Shown here piece after piece: positions 24,753 through 33,800 of a stretch of 39,807 nucleotides of DNA. The DNA is from an uncultured Saprospiraceae bacterium (lineage in GTDB: Bacteria; Bacteroidota; Bacteroidia; Chitinophagales; Saprospiraceae), in NCBI GenBank assembly GCA_937959275.1, contig CALGLU010000037.1, forward strand, positions 1 through 39,807. Reading direction: 5' to 3'. Position numbers and translations under genes: made by a program. The notes below the pieces were generated by a model, which saw nothing but the letters and a program-made list of their open reading frames with translations, had not been told where the DNA came from and searched no databases. Position 1 is the stretch's first letter. Every line of letters starts with the position of its first letter.

Positions 24753-25448
24753 ATGAACAGTTTAAAACTTTACGCAACACTATTTCTCACAATCGCCTTG
24801 TCCAGTCTTTATTGCCAATCTAATTCATCAACTGGCCTTTCCGCTGGGCCTATCATTTTTTACTCATCTGGCTCAATAGATTTATCACCAAACAATCGGG
24901 CATTTAGAGGTGCCGATTTATCCAACTTCAGTGGGATCAGTGGAGGTATTACTGTAAAATACGACTTCGACAAGTTCTTCTTACAAACAGAAATAACCAT
25001 TGAATCTAGAGAAGCAAATGATCCAGTCTTTGAGTCTGTGGACACCAGTCCTTTTACTTCAGATTTGACAGCCTCGTTTTCATATATAAATGTGCCACTC
25101 ATTGTCGGTTATAAATTCTCTAGCGCTACTTTGAGTCCTTATGCATCAGCTGGGATCCAAATTGGCGTGTCCACAAAAAACGAGATCACACAAGTCTTTG
25201 AGGCTGACACTCCGTCATTTATTCCACAGAATCAGGCTCTTACATCGTTTGACACCTCAGAAATAGGTATCCTTGGAGAGCTCGGTGTCAGGTATGCAAT
25301 GGGGACAAAAAGCCACCTAACATTTGGAATTCGATACACTGGCGCTGAGCGTTCGTACTTTATTAATCAATTACAAATAACAGGAGGCTCTGCTAATTTG
25401 GGAAGCAAGAAAGTAGGCATAGGCGTTGGCTTTCTTTTTTCATTATGA
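24753..25448 (+). CDS. PorT-like outer-membrane beta-barrel protein
   Basis: The 231-residue product has a signal peptide (about residues 1-21, ending SSLYCQ). The mature part has repeated amphipathic strands: SAGPIIFYSS, GGITVKYDFDKFFLQTEITIES, SYINVPLIVGYKF, LGELGVRYAM and GIGVGFLFSL. The central YINVPL.VGYKF motif is diagnostic of the PorT/outer-membrane-barrel_2 family of Bacteroidota. It is monocistronic, with a promoter box directly upstream. The function beyond outer-membrane location is unknown. Confidence 0.85.
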   Translation: MNSLKLYATLFLTIALSSLYCQSNSSTGLSAGPIIFYSSGSIDLSPNNRAFRGADLSNFSGISGGITVKYDFDKFFLQTEITIESREANDPVFESVDTSPFTSDLTASFSYINVPLIVGYKFSSATLSPYASAGIQIGVSTKNEITQVFEADTPSFIPQNQALTSFDTSEIGILGELGVRYAMGTKSHLTFGIRYTGAERSYFINQLQITGGSANLGSKKVGIGVGFLFSL

Positions 25449-25511
25449 TGTAGCATTTATCAAATGCATGATCTTTAATATATCAGTATACCCCAGTCCC
25501 AAAAATTCATC

Positions 25512-25519
25512 TATTTTTG
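25512..25519 (+). promoter_or_regulatory. Bacteroidota -7 promoter element (TATTTTTG)
   Basis: An exact TAnnTTTG match lies 16 bases before the ATG of ileS at 25536. The leader would be very short. The -33 element is not clear. Confidence 0.45.
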
Positions 25520-25535
25520 CAGCTTAGTTCGAATT

Positions 25536-28500
25536 ATGACAAAGTATAGAGAATATAAGGGCTTGAATCTGCCTGATATCGATAAAGAAGTGCTTTCCTT
25601 TTGGGAATCCAATGACATCTTTAATAAGAGCATTGACGAGCGTCCAGCCGATCAAACCTATGTCTTTTACGAAGGACCACCATCTGCGAATGGGAAGCCA
25701 GGTATCCATCATGTCATGGCGCGTACCATTAAGGATATCTTTTGCCGGTTTCATACCATGCAAGGCAAGCGTGTCAAACGGAAAGGTGGATGGGATACAC
25801 ACGGTCTACCAATAGAGCTGAGCGTCGAAAAAGAACTTGGCATCACAAAAGAAGATATCGGCAAATCGATCTCCATCGCTGAGTACAATCAAAAGTGCAG
25901 AGAGACCGTCATGCGCTACAAAGATATGTGGGATGATATCACTGTCAAGATGGGCTATTGGGTTGATCTCGATGAGCCTTACATCACCTTTACCAATGAG
26001 TACATCGAGTCAGTCTGGTGGCTACTCAAGCAGATGTACGATAAAGACATGATCTACAAAGGCTACACTGTCCAGCCCTACTCGCCCGCTGCAGGCACAG
26101 GTCTGAGTTCACACGAACTCAACATGCCTGGTGCGTACCAAAATATAAAAGACACCTCAGTCACGGCGCAATTCAAAGTCATCAAGGATGATATTTCTGC
26201 CCCGCTTTTCGAAGGGCATCCGAATGACGTTTTTATCGTCGCATGGACGACTACGCCTTGGACCTTACCATCAAATTGTGCCTTGGCTATTGGCAAAAAA
26301 CTAGAATACAGTCTAGTCCAAACATTTAATCAATACACCAAACTCCCGATTACCGTCATCCTCGCAAGTGCTTTAATCCCTAAGCACTTTAATGAGAAGG
26401 CTGCTGATATGGCATTAGAAGACTATGATCCGAGTGGTAAATTAATCCCTTACAAAGTCATCAAGACGTTCGTGGGTGCTGACTTATTGGATATTCATTA
26501 TGAGCAACTCATGCCTTATGTCCAACCAGAAGAAGGTGATGCGTTCAGAGTGATCCATGGAGATTTTGTCTCGACTTCAGATGGTACAGGTATCGTCCAT
26601 ACGGCATCGATATTTGGTGCAGATGACTTTCGAGTCTGTAAACAAAACAACGTGCCTTCTATCTTAGTGCGTCGAGGAAAAGAATTAAAACCATTGGTCG
26701 ACCAACAAGGAAAATTTGTAGAAGAGGTCACTGACTACCCTGGCTATTATGTGAAAGCGCAATATTACTCAGATGAGGAACAAAAAGCAGATGGCTTTTT
26801 ACCGACTGATGTCAGAATAGCCATTCAACTTAAAGAAGAGAATAAAGCCTTCAAAGTTGAAAAGTATGAGCACAATTATCCGCATTGCTGGCGAACAGAT
26901 AAACCCATTTTGTACTATCCTTTAGACAGTTGGTTTATCAATAGCTCTGCCCACAAAGAGCGGATGGTCGAATTGAATAATACGATCAACTGGAAACCGA
27001 AACATACAGGTGAAGGTCGCTTTGGTAATTGGCTAGAAAACTTACAAGATTGGAATTTATCTAGGTCGAGATATTGGGGTGTCCCCTTGCCGATTTGGAG
27101 ATCAGCCAACGGCGAAGAAGAATTATGTATTGGTTCGTATGCTCAGCTTGAAGAAGAAATTAAAAAAGCGAATGCCGCGCTTGGCTTGAGTCAGACCTTG
27201 CCTGATGATCCGCATCGCCCTTATATTGATGATGTCGTGTTAGTCTCAGACAGTGGCGCAGAGATGAAACGAGAATTGGATTTGATTGACGTGTGGTTTG
27301 ATTCTGGTGCGATGCCCTTTGCTCAACTCCATTATCCGTTCAATGAAGAAAATCGGGAGATGATTGATAGCGGTAGTTTTTATCCGGCGGATTTTATTTC
27401 GGAAGGTGTGGATCAGACGCGTGGATGGTTTTATAGCCTGCATGCGATTTCAGCCTTGGTGATGGACAGCGTAGCGTATCGCAATGTGGTGTCGACTGGA
27501 TTGGTCTTAGATAAGAATGGGGTGAAGATGTCTAAGCGATTGGGCAATACGATTGATCCGTTTGAGGCGATTGGTGCACATGGTGCGGATGCTGTGCGTT
27601 GGTATATGATTTCAAATGCGCAGCCATGGGATAATTTAAAATTTGATCTAGCAGGAGTCGAGGAAGTTAAGCGTAAGTTTTTTGGCACCTTATATAATAC
27701 CTATTCCTTCTTTACGCTGTATGCGAATATTGATGGCTTTGATTTTCAGCAAGATGCTGTGCCGATGGCGGAGCGCCAGGAAATCGATCGATGGATTATT
27801 TCACTATTGCATTCTTTGCGAACTGAAGTAGAGGAATCTTATGCTGATTATGAATCGACAAATGCGTGTCGAAAAATCATGGAGTTTGTCGATCAGCATT
27901 TGAGTAATTGGTATGTGCGACTATGTCGTAGACGTTTTTGGAAAGGTGATTTCACGACTGATAAAATTGCGGCTTACCAGACACTCTATGAGTGCCTAAG
28001 TACGATCTCGAAGTTGATGGCACCCGTTGCGCCTTTCTTTGCAGAATGGTTATATCGCAATCTTAATGAGGCGACTGGCAAAGAATCTATTGAGAGTGTG
28101 CATTTGAGTTTGATTGAGTCAGGTGATGAGGCGTTGATTGATAAAGCCTTAGAGGAGCGGATGGATTATGCGCAGCGGATATCGTCATTGGTGTTGTCCT
28201 TGCGTAAGAAAGAGAAGATTCGTGTGCGGCAGCCCTTACAAAAGATTTTGTTGCCTGTTTTGAATTCGGAGTTTAGACAGCAGGTTGAGGCTGTGGAGGA
28301 TTTGGTGCTGGCAGAGGTGAATGTGAAGGGCTTTGAATATGTCGATGACGCATCTGGTGTGATCAAGAAAAAGATAAAGCCGAATTTTAAGACCTTGGGT
28401 AAGCGTTTGGGTAAGGATATGAAGGCGGGAGCGGCTGTGATTTCAGCTTTGGGTCATGATGCCATTGCCGAGATTGAAAAGAACAATCTGTATGTCTTGG

Positions 28501-28886
28501 AATTGAATGGGGAGCAGCATGAGTTGAGCTTGGAGGATTTTGAGATCGTGTCTGAGGATATTCCTGGGTGGCAAGTGGCTTCGGATAAGGAGATCACGGT
28601 GGCTTTGGACGTGACTTTGACAGATGAGCTAGAGGCAGAAGGGATGGCGAGAGAGTTGGTGAATCGGATTCAGAATATCAGGAAGACGAAGGATTTTAAT
28701 GTGACGGATCGGATTAAGATTCAGTTGCAGGATCATGAATTAATTCGGCCAGCGGTGGATCAGTTTACGGACTATATCTGTGCAGAGGTATTGGCGGATG
28801 AGTTGACGCTTGCTGCGGAGGTGAGTGGAGAGGTGATTGATGTATTGGAGGATGTGGAGTTGATGATTTTGGTGGAGCAGGTTTAA
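25536..28886 (+). CDS. ileS: Isoleucyl-tRNA synthetase (type 2 length) with GxHH signature
   Basis: The 1116-residue class I synthetase charges tRNA-Ile. Its length, the absence of a C-terminal zinc domain, and motifs such as VARTIKDIF-like spacing fit the type 2 (eukaryote-like) IleRS usual in Bacteroidota. The HxGH signature, HIGH in E. coli (ANGSIHIGH), here reads ANGKPGIHH: G56-I-H58-H59, a swap of the first and third positions. The KMSKR loop is at 664-668. The editing (CP1) domain contains GTGIVHTASIFGADDF. GxHH variants of type 2 IleRS have been reported as hyper-resistant to mupirocin. From roughly the middle of the gene the codons become more G-rich at third positions. Confidence 0.97.
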   Translation: MTKYREYKGLNLPDIDKEVLSFWESNDIFNKSIDERPADQTYVFYEGPPSANGKPGIHHVMARTIKDIFCRFHTMQGKRVKRKGGWDTHGLPIELSVEKELGITKEDIGKSISIAEYNQKCRETVMRYKDMWDDITVKMGYWVDLDEPYITFTNEYIESVWWLLKQMYDKDMIYKGYTVQPYSPAAGTGLSSHELNMPGAYQNIKDTSVTAQFKVIKDDISAPLFEGHPNDVFIVAWTTTPWTLPSNCALAIGKKLEYSLVQTFNQYTKLPITVILASALIPKHFNEKAADMALEDYDPSGKLIPYKVIKTFVGADLLDIHYEQLMPYVQPEEGDAFRVIHGDFVSTSDGTGIVHTASIFGADDFRVCKQNNVPSILVRRGKELKPLVDQQGKFVEEVTDYPGYYVKAQYYSDEEQKADGFLPTDVRIAIQLKEENKAFKVEKYEHNYPHCWRTDKPILYYPLDSWFINSSAHKERMVELNNTINWKPKHTGEGRFGNWLENLQDWNLSRSRYWGVPLPIWRSANGEEELCIGSYAQLEEEIKKANAALGLSQTLPDDPHRPYIDDVVLVSDSGAEMKRELDLIDVWFDSGAMPFAQLHYPFNEENREMIDSGSFYPADFISEGVDQTRGWFYSLHAISALVMDSVAYRNVVSTGLVLDKNGVKMSKRLGNTIDPFEAIGAHGADAVRWYMISNAQPWDNLKFDLAGVEEVKRKFFGTLYNTYSFFTLYANIDGFDFQQDAVPMAERQEIDRWIISLLHSLRTEVEESYADYESTNACRKIMEFVDQHLSNWYVRLCRRRFWKGDFTTDKIAAYQTLYECLSTISKLMAPVAPFFAEWLYRNLNEATGKESIESVHLSLIESGDEALIDKALEERMDYAQRISSLVLSLRKKEKIRVRQPLQKILLPVLNSEFRQQVEAVEDLVLAEVNVKGFEYVDDASGVIKKKIKPNFKTLGKRLGKDMKAGAAVISALGHDAIAEIEKNNLYVLELNGEQHELSLEDFEIVSEDIPGWQVASDKEITVALDVTLTDELEAEGMARELVNRIQNIRKTKDFNVTDRIKIQLQDHELIRPAVDQFTDYICAEVLADELTLAAEVSGEVIDVLEDVELMILVEQV

Positions 28887-28887
28887 C

Positions 28888-29000
28888 TAGTAGATAGTTA
28901 GCTAGTGGATAGTAGACAGTGGATAGTGGATAGTTGGAGCGGACATCCTCGCACTGAACAAAGCGAACGTCGGGATGGATAGTTAGCTAGTAGATAGTGA
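28888..29000. repeat. Degenerate short repeats after ileS
   Basis: About eight copies of an (a)gtagatagt/agtggatagt unit are followed by a hairpin-like block (CATCCtcgc...GCGA...GGGATG, about 28946-28979) and further unit copies. A diverged relative of the block (ggagcgaaacgaaaatctaagtgtgaacaaagtgagattcgtgatg) lies at about 29063-29110. Such arrays are common between Bacteroidota genes and look non-coding. Confidence 0.6.
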
Positions 29001-29140
29001 TTACGTAGTTGTTTTAAATAAGTTCATCTATGAATCTATCCTTCTATGTGGTTCAAATCAATTGGAGCGAAACGAAAATCTAAGTGTGAACAAAGTGAGA
29101 TTCGTGATGTAAAGTTAGATAGGAGGTTCAATACAATCAA

Positions 29141-29605
29141 TTAATATCTATTTGCGTTTTTCTCTTTTATATAATGCTCGACAGTCGATTCGAGAACCAT
29201 TTTTCTGTAATTATTTTGGCTTATTATTTCTATTTCATTAATTTCTGGCAATGCCCTTTGTAGTTTTCTTTTGAATTGCTCTGCTTGATTTTCACTTACA
29301 AACGATTTTAGTAATAGTATACCAGTTTTGTCAGGAGACCATGACAATGTAGAACACTTAATTGGCTGCGTAGATTCGGAAATTAAATTACGAATTTTTG
29401 CAACTAAAGGATTCATGTTTAAAAATTCTTGCCTTTGATTTTCAACATTCCTAAAATCGTCAGGTATAATTACATAATGCGGCTGCCTAGGAACATCAAA
29501 GCTAAACAGGTCATGATAGATTTTACTTTCTAATTGTTCATTAGGTTCATTAGAACATGCTATGAGAAGCAAGACTAGTGAACCAAATGTTAGTAATCTT
29601 TTCAT
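29141..29605 (-). CDS. Lipoprotein with a domain resembling the C-terminus of T9SS-linked TPR lipoproteins
   Basis: The 154-residue product has a lipobox LLIAC (Cys17). The mature part begins PHYVIIPDDFRNVENQRQEFL and ends with EIISQNNYRKMVLE and EHYIKEKN. This resembles the small alpha/beta C-terminal domain of PorW/SprE-type and other Bacteroidota TPR lipoproteins (HYF.....F, then F.....A..Y, then ISQ.NY...), but the TPR part is absent. This relationship is from memory of the pattern. It is a single gene on the minus strand. Confidence 0.6.
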   Translation of the reverse strand: MKRLLTFGSLVLLLIACSNEPNEQLESKIYHDLFSFDVPRQPHYVIIPDDFRNVENQRQEFLNMNPLVAKIRNLISESTQPIKCSTLSWSPDKTGILLLKSFVSENQAEQFKRKLQRALPEINEIEIISQNNYRKMVLESTVEHYIKEKNANRY

Positions 29606-29765
29606 TCTTTATCAACTATTTATTGTAAATCTTATTGTATCCCCAAATCTAAAAATTGAATCGTTTTGGCTTTGGACTCTTTATATTTAAATAAAAAGTT
29701 CCACGAATTATTATCCACTCCAGCAATTGCTTACATTCAAACAAGCGAATATTAAATTAGATACT

Positions 29766-30608
29766 ATGGATTTTGCAGTCAGTACATGGTTATGGACATC
29801 TCCCTTCTCAACGAAGACGATTGAGTTATTTCCCAAAATTAGTGCGATGGGATTTAGCCATGTGGAGATTCCTGTCGAGGATCCAGACTTGATTGATGCG
29901 AAAGTTGTAGCAAAAGCATTGGAGGATCATGGTTTGAAAGCGATTTTGTGTGCGGCATTTGGGCCTAGTCGAGATCTGACTCATGACGACTCCAAGGTTC
30001 ATCAGGTCTGTAAGGATTATGTGTATCGATGTTTTGATTTGTGTCATGCGTGGGATTGCAAATTTGTTGCGGGGCCTATGTATTCTGCCGTGGGTAAGGC
30101 AAGGCTAGTTTCGCCAGAGCAGCGCAAGATAGAATGGAATCGAGCTGTTACCAACCTGAGGGAGATTTGTGAACGAGCAGAAAAAGAATCTTTGAGCATC
30201 GCCTTAGAGCCGCTCAATCGGTTTGAATCTGACTTGATTAATACTGCGCAGGATGTTGTGAATTTAGTGAGTGACATCAATCATCCGGCTGCTCGGATTT
30301 TATTGGATAGTTTTCACATGACGATTGAGGAGAGAGATTTAGAAGCTGCCATTCGACTTGCTGGGGATAAATTAATTCATGTTCAGGTCTCTGAAAATTA
30401 TCGGGGTGCGCCGGGTACTGGTTTGACAAATTGGGAGGCTATTAAACGTGGGCTTGCTGCGATTGGGTACGATGATGTGATCTCTATTGAAAGCTTTACG
30501 CCGAATGTGCAGGAGTTGGCGGGGGCAGTTTGTATTTGGAAGCCTTTTGCTGAGAGTCAGTATCAATTTGCTGAAGACGGGCTTCGGTTTTTGAAGGAGA
30601 CATTCTAG
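29766..30608 (+). CDS. Xylose-isomerase-like TIM-barrel sugar epimerase/isomerase
   Basis: I use the ATG at 29766 (280 residues); the in-frame TTG at 29727 is less likely. The product matches the sugar phosphate isomerase/epimerase family that includes D-tagatose/D-psicose 3-epimerases. The metal and substrate residues appear as E148 (IALEPLNRFESD), D181 and H184 (LLDSFHMTIEE), H205 (HVQVSENYRGAPGTG) and E242 (ISIESF). These positions are each four less than in P. cichorii D-tagatose 3-epimerase, but the usual HxH metal histidine is Gln207 here. It lies upstream of the PVC-type gene across repeat-rich DNA. The substrate is not determined. Confidence 0.85.
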   Translation: MDFAVSTWLWTSPFSTKTIELFPKISAMGFSHVEIPVEDPDLIDAKVVAKALEDHGLKAILCAAFGPSRDLTHDDSKVHQVCKDYVYRCFDLCHAWDCKFVAGPMYSAVGKARLVSPEQRKIEWNRAVTNLREICERAEKESLSIALEPLNRFESDLINTAQDVVNLVSDINHPAARILLDSFHMTIEERDLEAAIRLAGDKLIHVQVSENYRGAPGTGLTNWEAIKRGLAAIGYDDVISIESFTPNVQELAGAVCIWKPFAESQYQFAEDGLRFLKETF

Positions 30609-30800
30609 GGGCAGCGCACTGTCCATTTTTTTGAACCACATAGACACATAGTACACATAGAAAGGGAACACGAATTGCAGCGCACCGTCTAGTTTTTGAA
30701 CCACATAGAAGGATAGGAACATAGGTGCTGCGCACGACCCTATCTGTAGGTGCAGAGAACCGTCCTGTCTATAGGTGCAACGCACCGTCCCACCGATTGC
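30609..30800. repeat. Array of GGTGCagcGCACC-like palindromic repeats
   Basis: Five short palindromic units related to GGTGCAGCGCACCGTCC occur near 30609, 30675, 30724, 30751 and 30775, with two copies of the gaaccacatagac/gaaccacatagaa block between them. The array fills the gap between the isomerase gene and the PVC-type gene. No coding potential is evident. Confidence 0.6.
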
Positions 30801-30886
30801 GAAATCTATGCACCAATTTCTAAGAATTGTCTATTTGTCTTCGTAACTTTTATGTCCGATCTACATTCAATCTGATAATCTGTCAC

Positions 30887-33800
30887 ATGAAATATTACCT
30901 GCCATTTATTTTCCTATCGATTTTTATGTCCTGCGCTTCTGAAAAAGATGCTGGCCCGATAGAGCCTCGCCGCATAGAAGTCCTATTCTTAGGCCACGAT
31001 AGCGATCATCATAACTCCGAGGAATTCCTACCTTACTTAGCATCAGCCCTAACTCCTAAAGGCATTAACTTCTCCTACAGTGAAGATGTCAAATCGCTTA
31101 ATAAAGATAATCTATCAAACTATGACGCCTTGATGATCTATGCCAATCACGACGAAATCAGCTCTTCTCAAAATAAGGCAATGATGAGCTTTGTCAAAAA
31201 CGGCGGTGGTTTAATTCCCTTACACTGCGCCAGTTATTGTTTTAGAAATTCTGATGAGTATGTTGATCTAGTGGGTGGTCAATTTTCATCTCACGACACA
31301 GCAACATTCGAATTAATCAACACGAATCTTGAAACATCACTCACTGCAACGCTACCCACATTCTCTACCTGGGACGAAACCTACGTCCACACAAAAATCA
31401 ACGACATAAAAATCTTACAAGAACGTGTTGAAGGAGACCATCGAGAACCATACACCTGGATAAAAAAATTAGGAAAAGGGCGCATGTTTTATACCGCGCT
31501 TGGGCATGATCTGCGCACCTGGACACAGCCTGGCTTTCATGATTTAATTCACGAAGGACTCATATGGGCCATTGGAGATGCCAAGCGTGAAGCCTTATCT
31601 AAGTTGAACTTCCCCACCCTCGCCTATTCTCCAGCAAAAATTGCCAACTACGAAAAACGAGATCCCGCACCACAACTCCAAGCACCCCTATCTCCCGAAG
31701 AATCAATGAAGCTCATCCAGATTCCACCAGAATTCGAACTTGAGCTTTTCGCGTCCGAACCCGACATCATCAACCCGATCGCTATGAATTGGGATGATCG
31801 CGGTCGGCTCTGGATATTAGAAACTGTCGATTATCCAAATGATATAACCGTCGAAGATGGAGTCGGTAATGATCGCATCAAAATCGTCGAAGATACAGAT
31901 GGCGATGGCAAGGCAGATAAGTTCACCGTCTTTGCAGATAAACTAAGCGTACCGACAAGTCTCGTGTTTGCCAATGGCGGTGTCATTATCTCGCAAGCGC
32001 CCCACTTTCTATTTTTAAAAGATACTGATGGCGATGACAAGGCAGATGTCCAAGAGATACTCATCACAGGTTGGGGCACCTCTGATACACATGCCGGACC
32101 TTCTAATTTGAGATATGGATTTGATAATCATATTTGGGGTGTGGTTGGCTATTCTGCATTTGAGGGGACTGTGGGTGGAGAGGAACACAAATTTGGATCT
32201 GGTATCTATAGATTCAGCCGAGATGGATCAGATTTGGAATTCATGAGTCGTACTTCCAATAATACCTGGGGCTTAGGATTCTCTGAAGAGAATGATATTT
32301 TTATTTCAACAGCAAACAATACACATAGTGGCTACTATGCCATTCCGGCCAGCCACACAAATGATGTCGAAGGTCTCCATTTACGTGGGGTTGAAAAAAT
32401 AGATGGCCACTACCTCTTTCATCCCATCACGCGAAATTACAGACAAGTCGATGTGTTCGATGGCTTTACCGCTGCGGCTGGGCACGCGCTGTACACCGCC
32501 AGAAGTTTTCCAAAAGAGTATTGGAACAGAATTGCCTTTGTGGCCGAACCAACCGGTCACCTACTACACAATGCCATTTTACAAAATAAGGGATCTAGTT
32601 TTACAGAAGCTGATGGGTGGAACATCCTAGCAAGCTCTGACGAATGGGTCTCTCCTGTTGCCGCTGATGTCGGACCTGATGGTGCTTTATGGATAGCAGA
32701 TTGGTATAATTTTATCATCCAACACAACCCAACTCCACCTGGATTTGAAAATGGATTTGGCAACGCGCACATCAACCCACTCAGAGACAAGCAACGTGGC
32801 CGAATTTATAAATTAAGATACAAAGAAGCCCCTGCATATGAGCCCTTAGATCTGAGTACAGCCACAGCTAAAGAATTAGTTGCCACTCTCGAACATGATA
32901 ATCTCTTGTGGAGAATGCATGCCCAACGAAAATTAGTAGAGCTTGGTGATCAATCTGTCAAGTCTGCTTTAATTAATGCCGTGCAAGACAGATCAAAAGA
33001 TAAATTAGGACTGAACAATCAAGCCATGCACGCGCTGTGGACCTTGGATGGCTTAGGGCTCATGGCAGAGCCAGATCAGGAAATGATGGATCTTTTGTCT
33101 TCAGCATTAACTCATCCTGCGCAAGCAGTGCGTAAAGCTGCAGTCCAAATCTTACCTGCTCATGAACTGGCATTGGAGATGTTAGAGGCATCAGACATTT
33201 TTCAAGACATTCACGGACCTACCCGCTTAGCTGCGTTTAATAAATTATGGGATCTGCCTGCATCAGAAGAGCTAGCCAATACTTTGCTACGCTTAGCTGA
33301 CAATAAAAATATTACAGAAGATCTTTGGCTAGCAAGAGCCGTTTATGTTGCAGCCGTCAAAAACAAAGCTTCATTTGTAACTGCCATTAATGCACAAAAT
33401 CCAAACCGCATCGCATCAGCTAATCAAGCAAGCTCAAACGAAACATTTGACTATGATGCGCCTGCATTAGATATTTCAGACTGGACAGATATTCCTGTCC
33501 CTAAGTGGCTGAGCCACACCAATTTTGAAGAACTCACAGGTTTTTCAGGACTCTTTTGGTATCGGCACGACTTTGAATTGCCTAGCCATGCAGCGAATAA
33601 AAGTGGTCGGTTTAGTTTGCCTGGTGCCTGGCATAAAGACATTGTTTACATCAACGGTAAAAAGATTGGTGAGGGTAAAGGCTGGGACAAACAAAGAGAT
33701 TATACAATACCTAGAGGTGTATTAAAAGCGGGCAGTAATAGCATTGCCGTGCAGATTGAAGGAGGCGGAGGTATTGGTGGCGATGCTGATAAACTCTTTC

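Noticed and set aside
28888-29000. CRISPR-like repeats after ileS
   Set aside because: The units are short, irregularly spaced and have no unique spacers of even length; no cas gene is present.
30609-30800. CRISPR array between the isomerase and the PVC-type gene
   Set aside because: The repeats are degenerate, about 15 bases and unevenly spaced.
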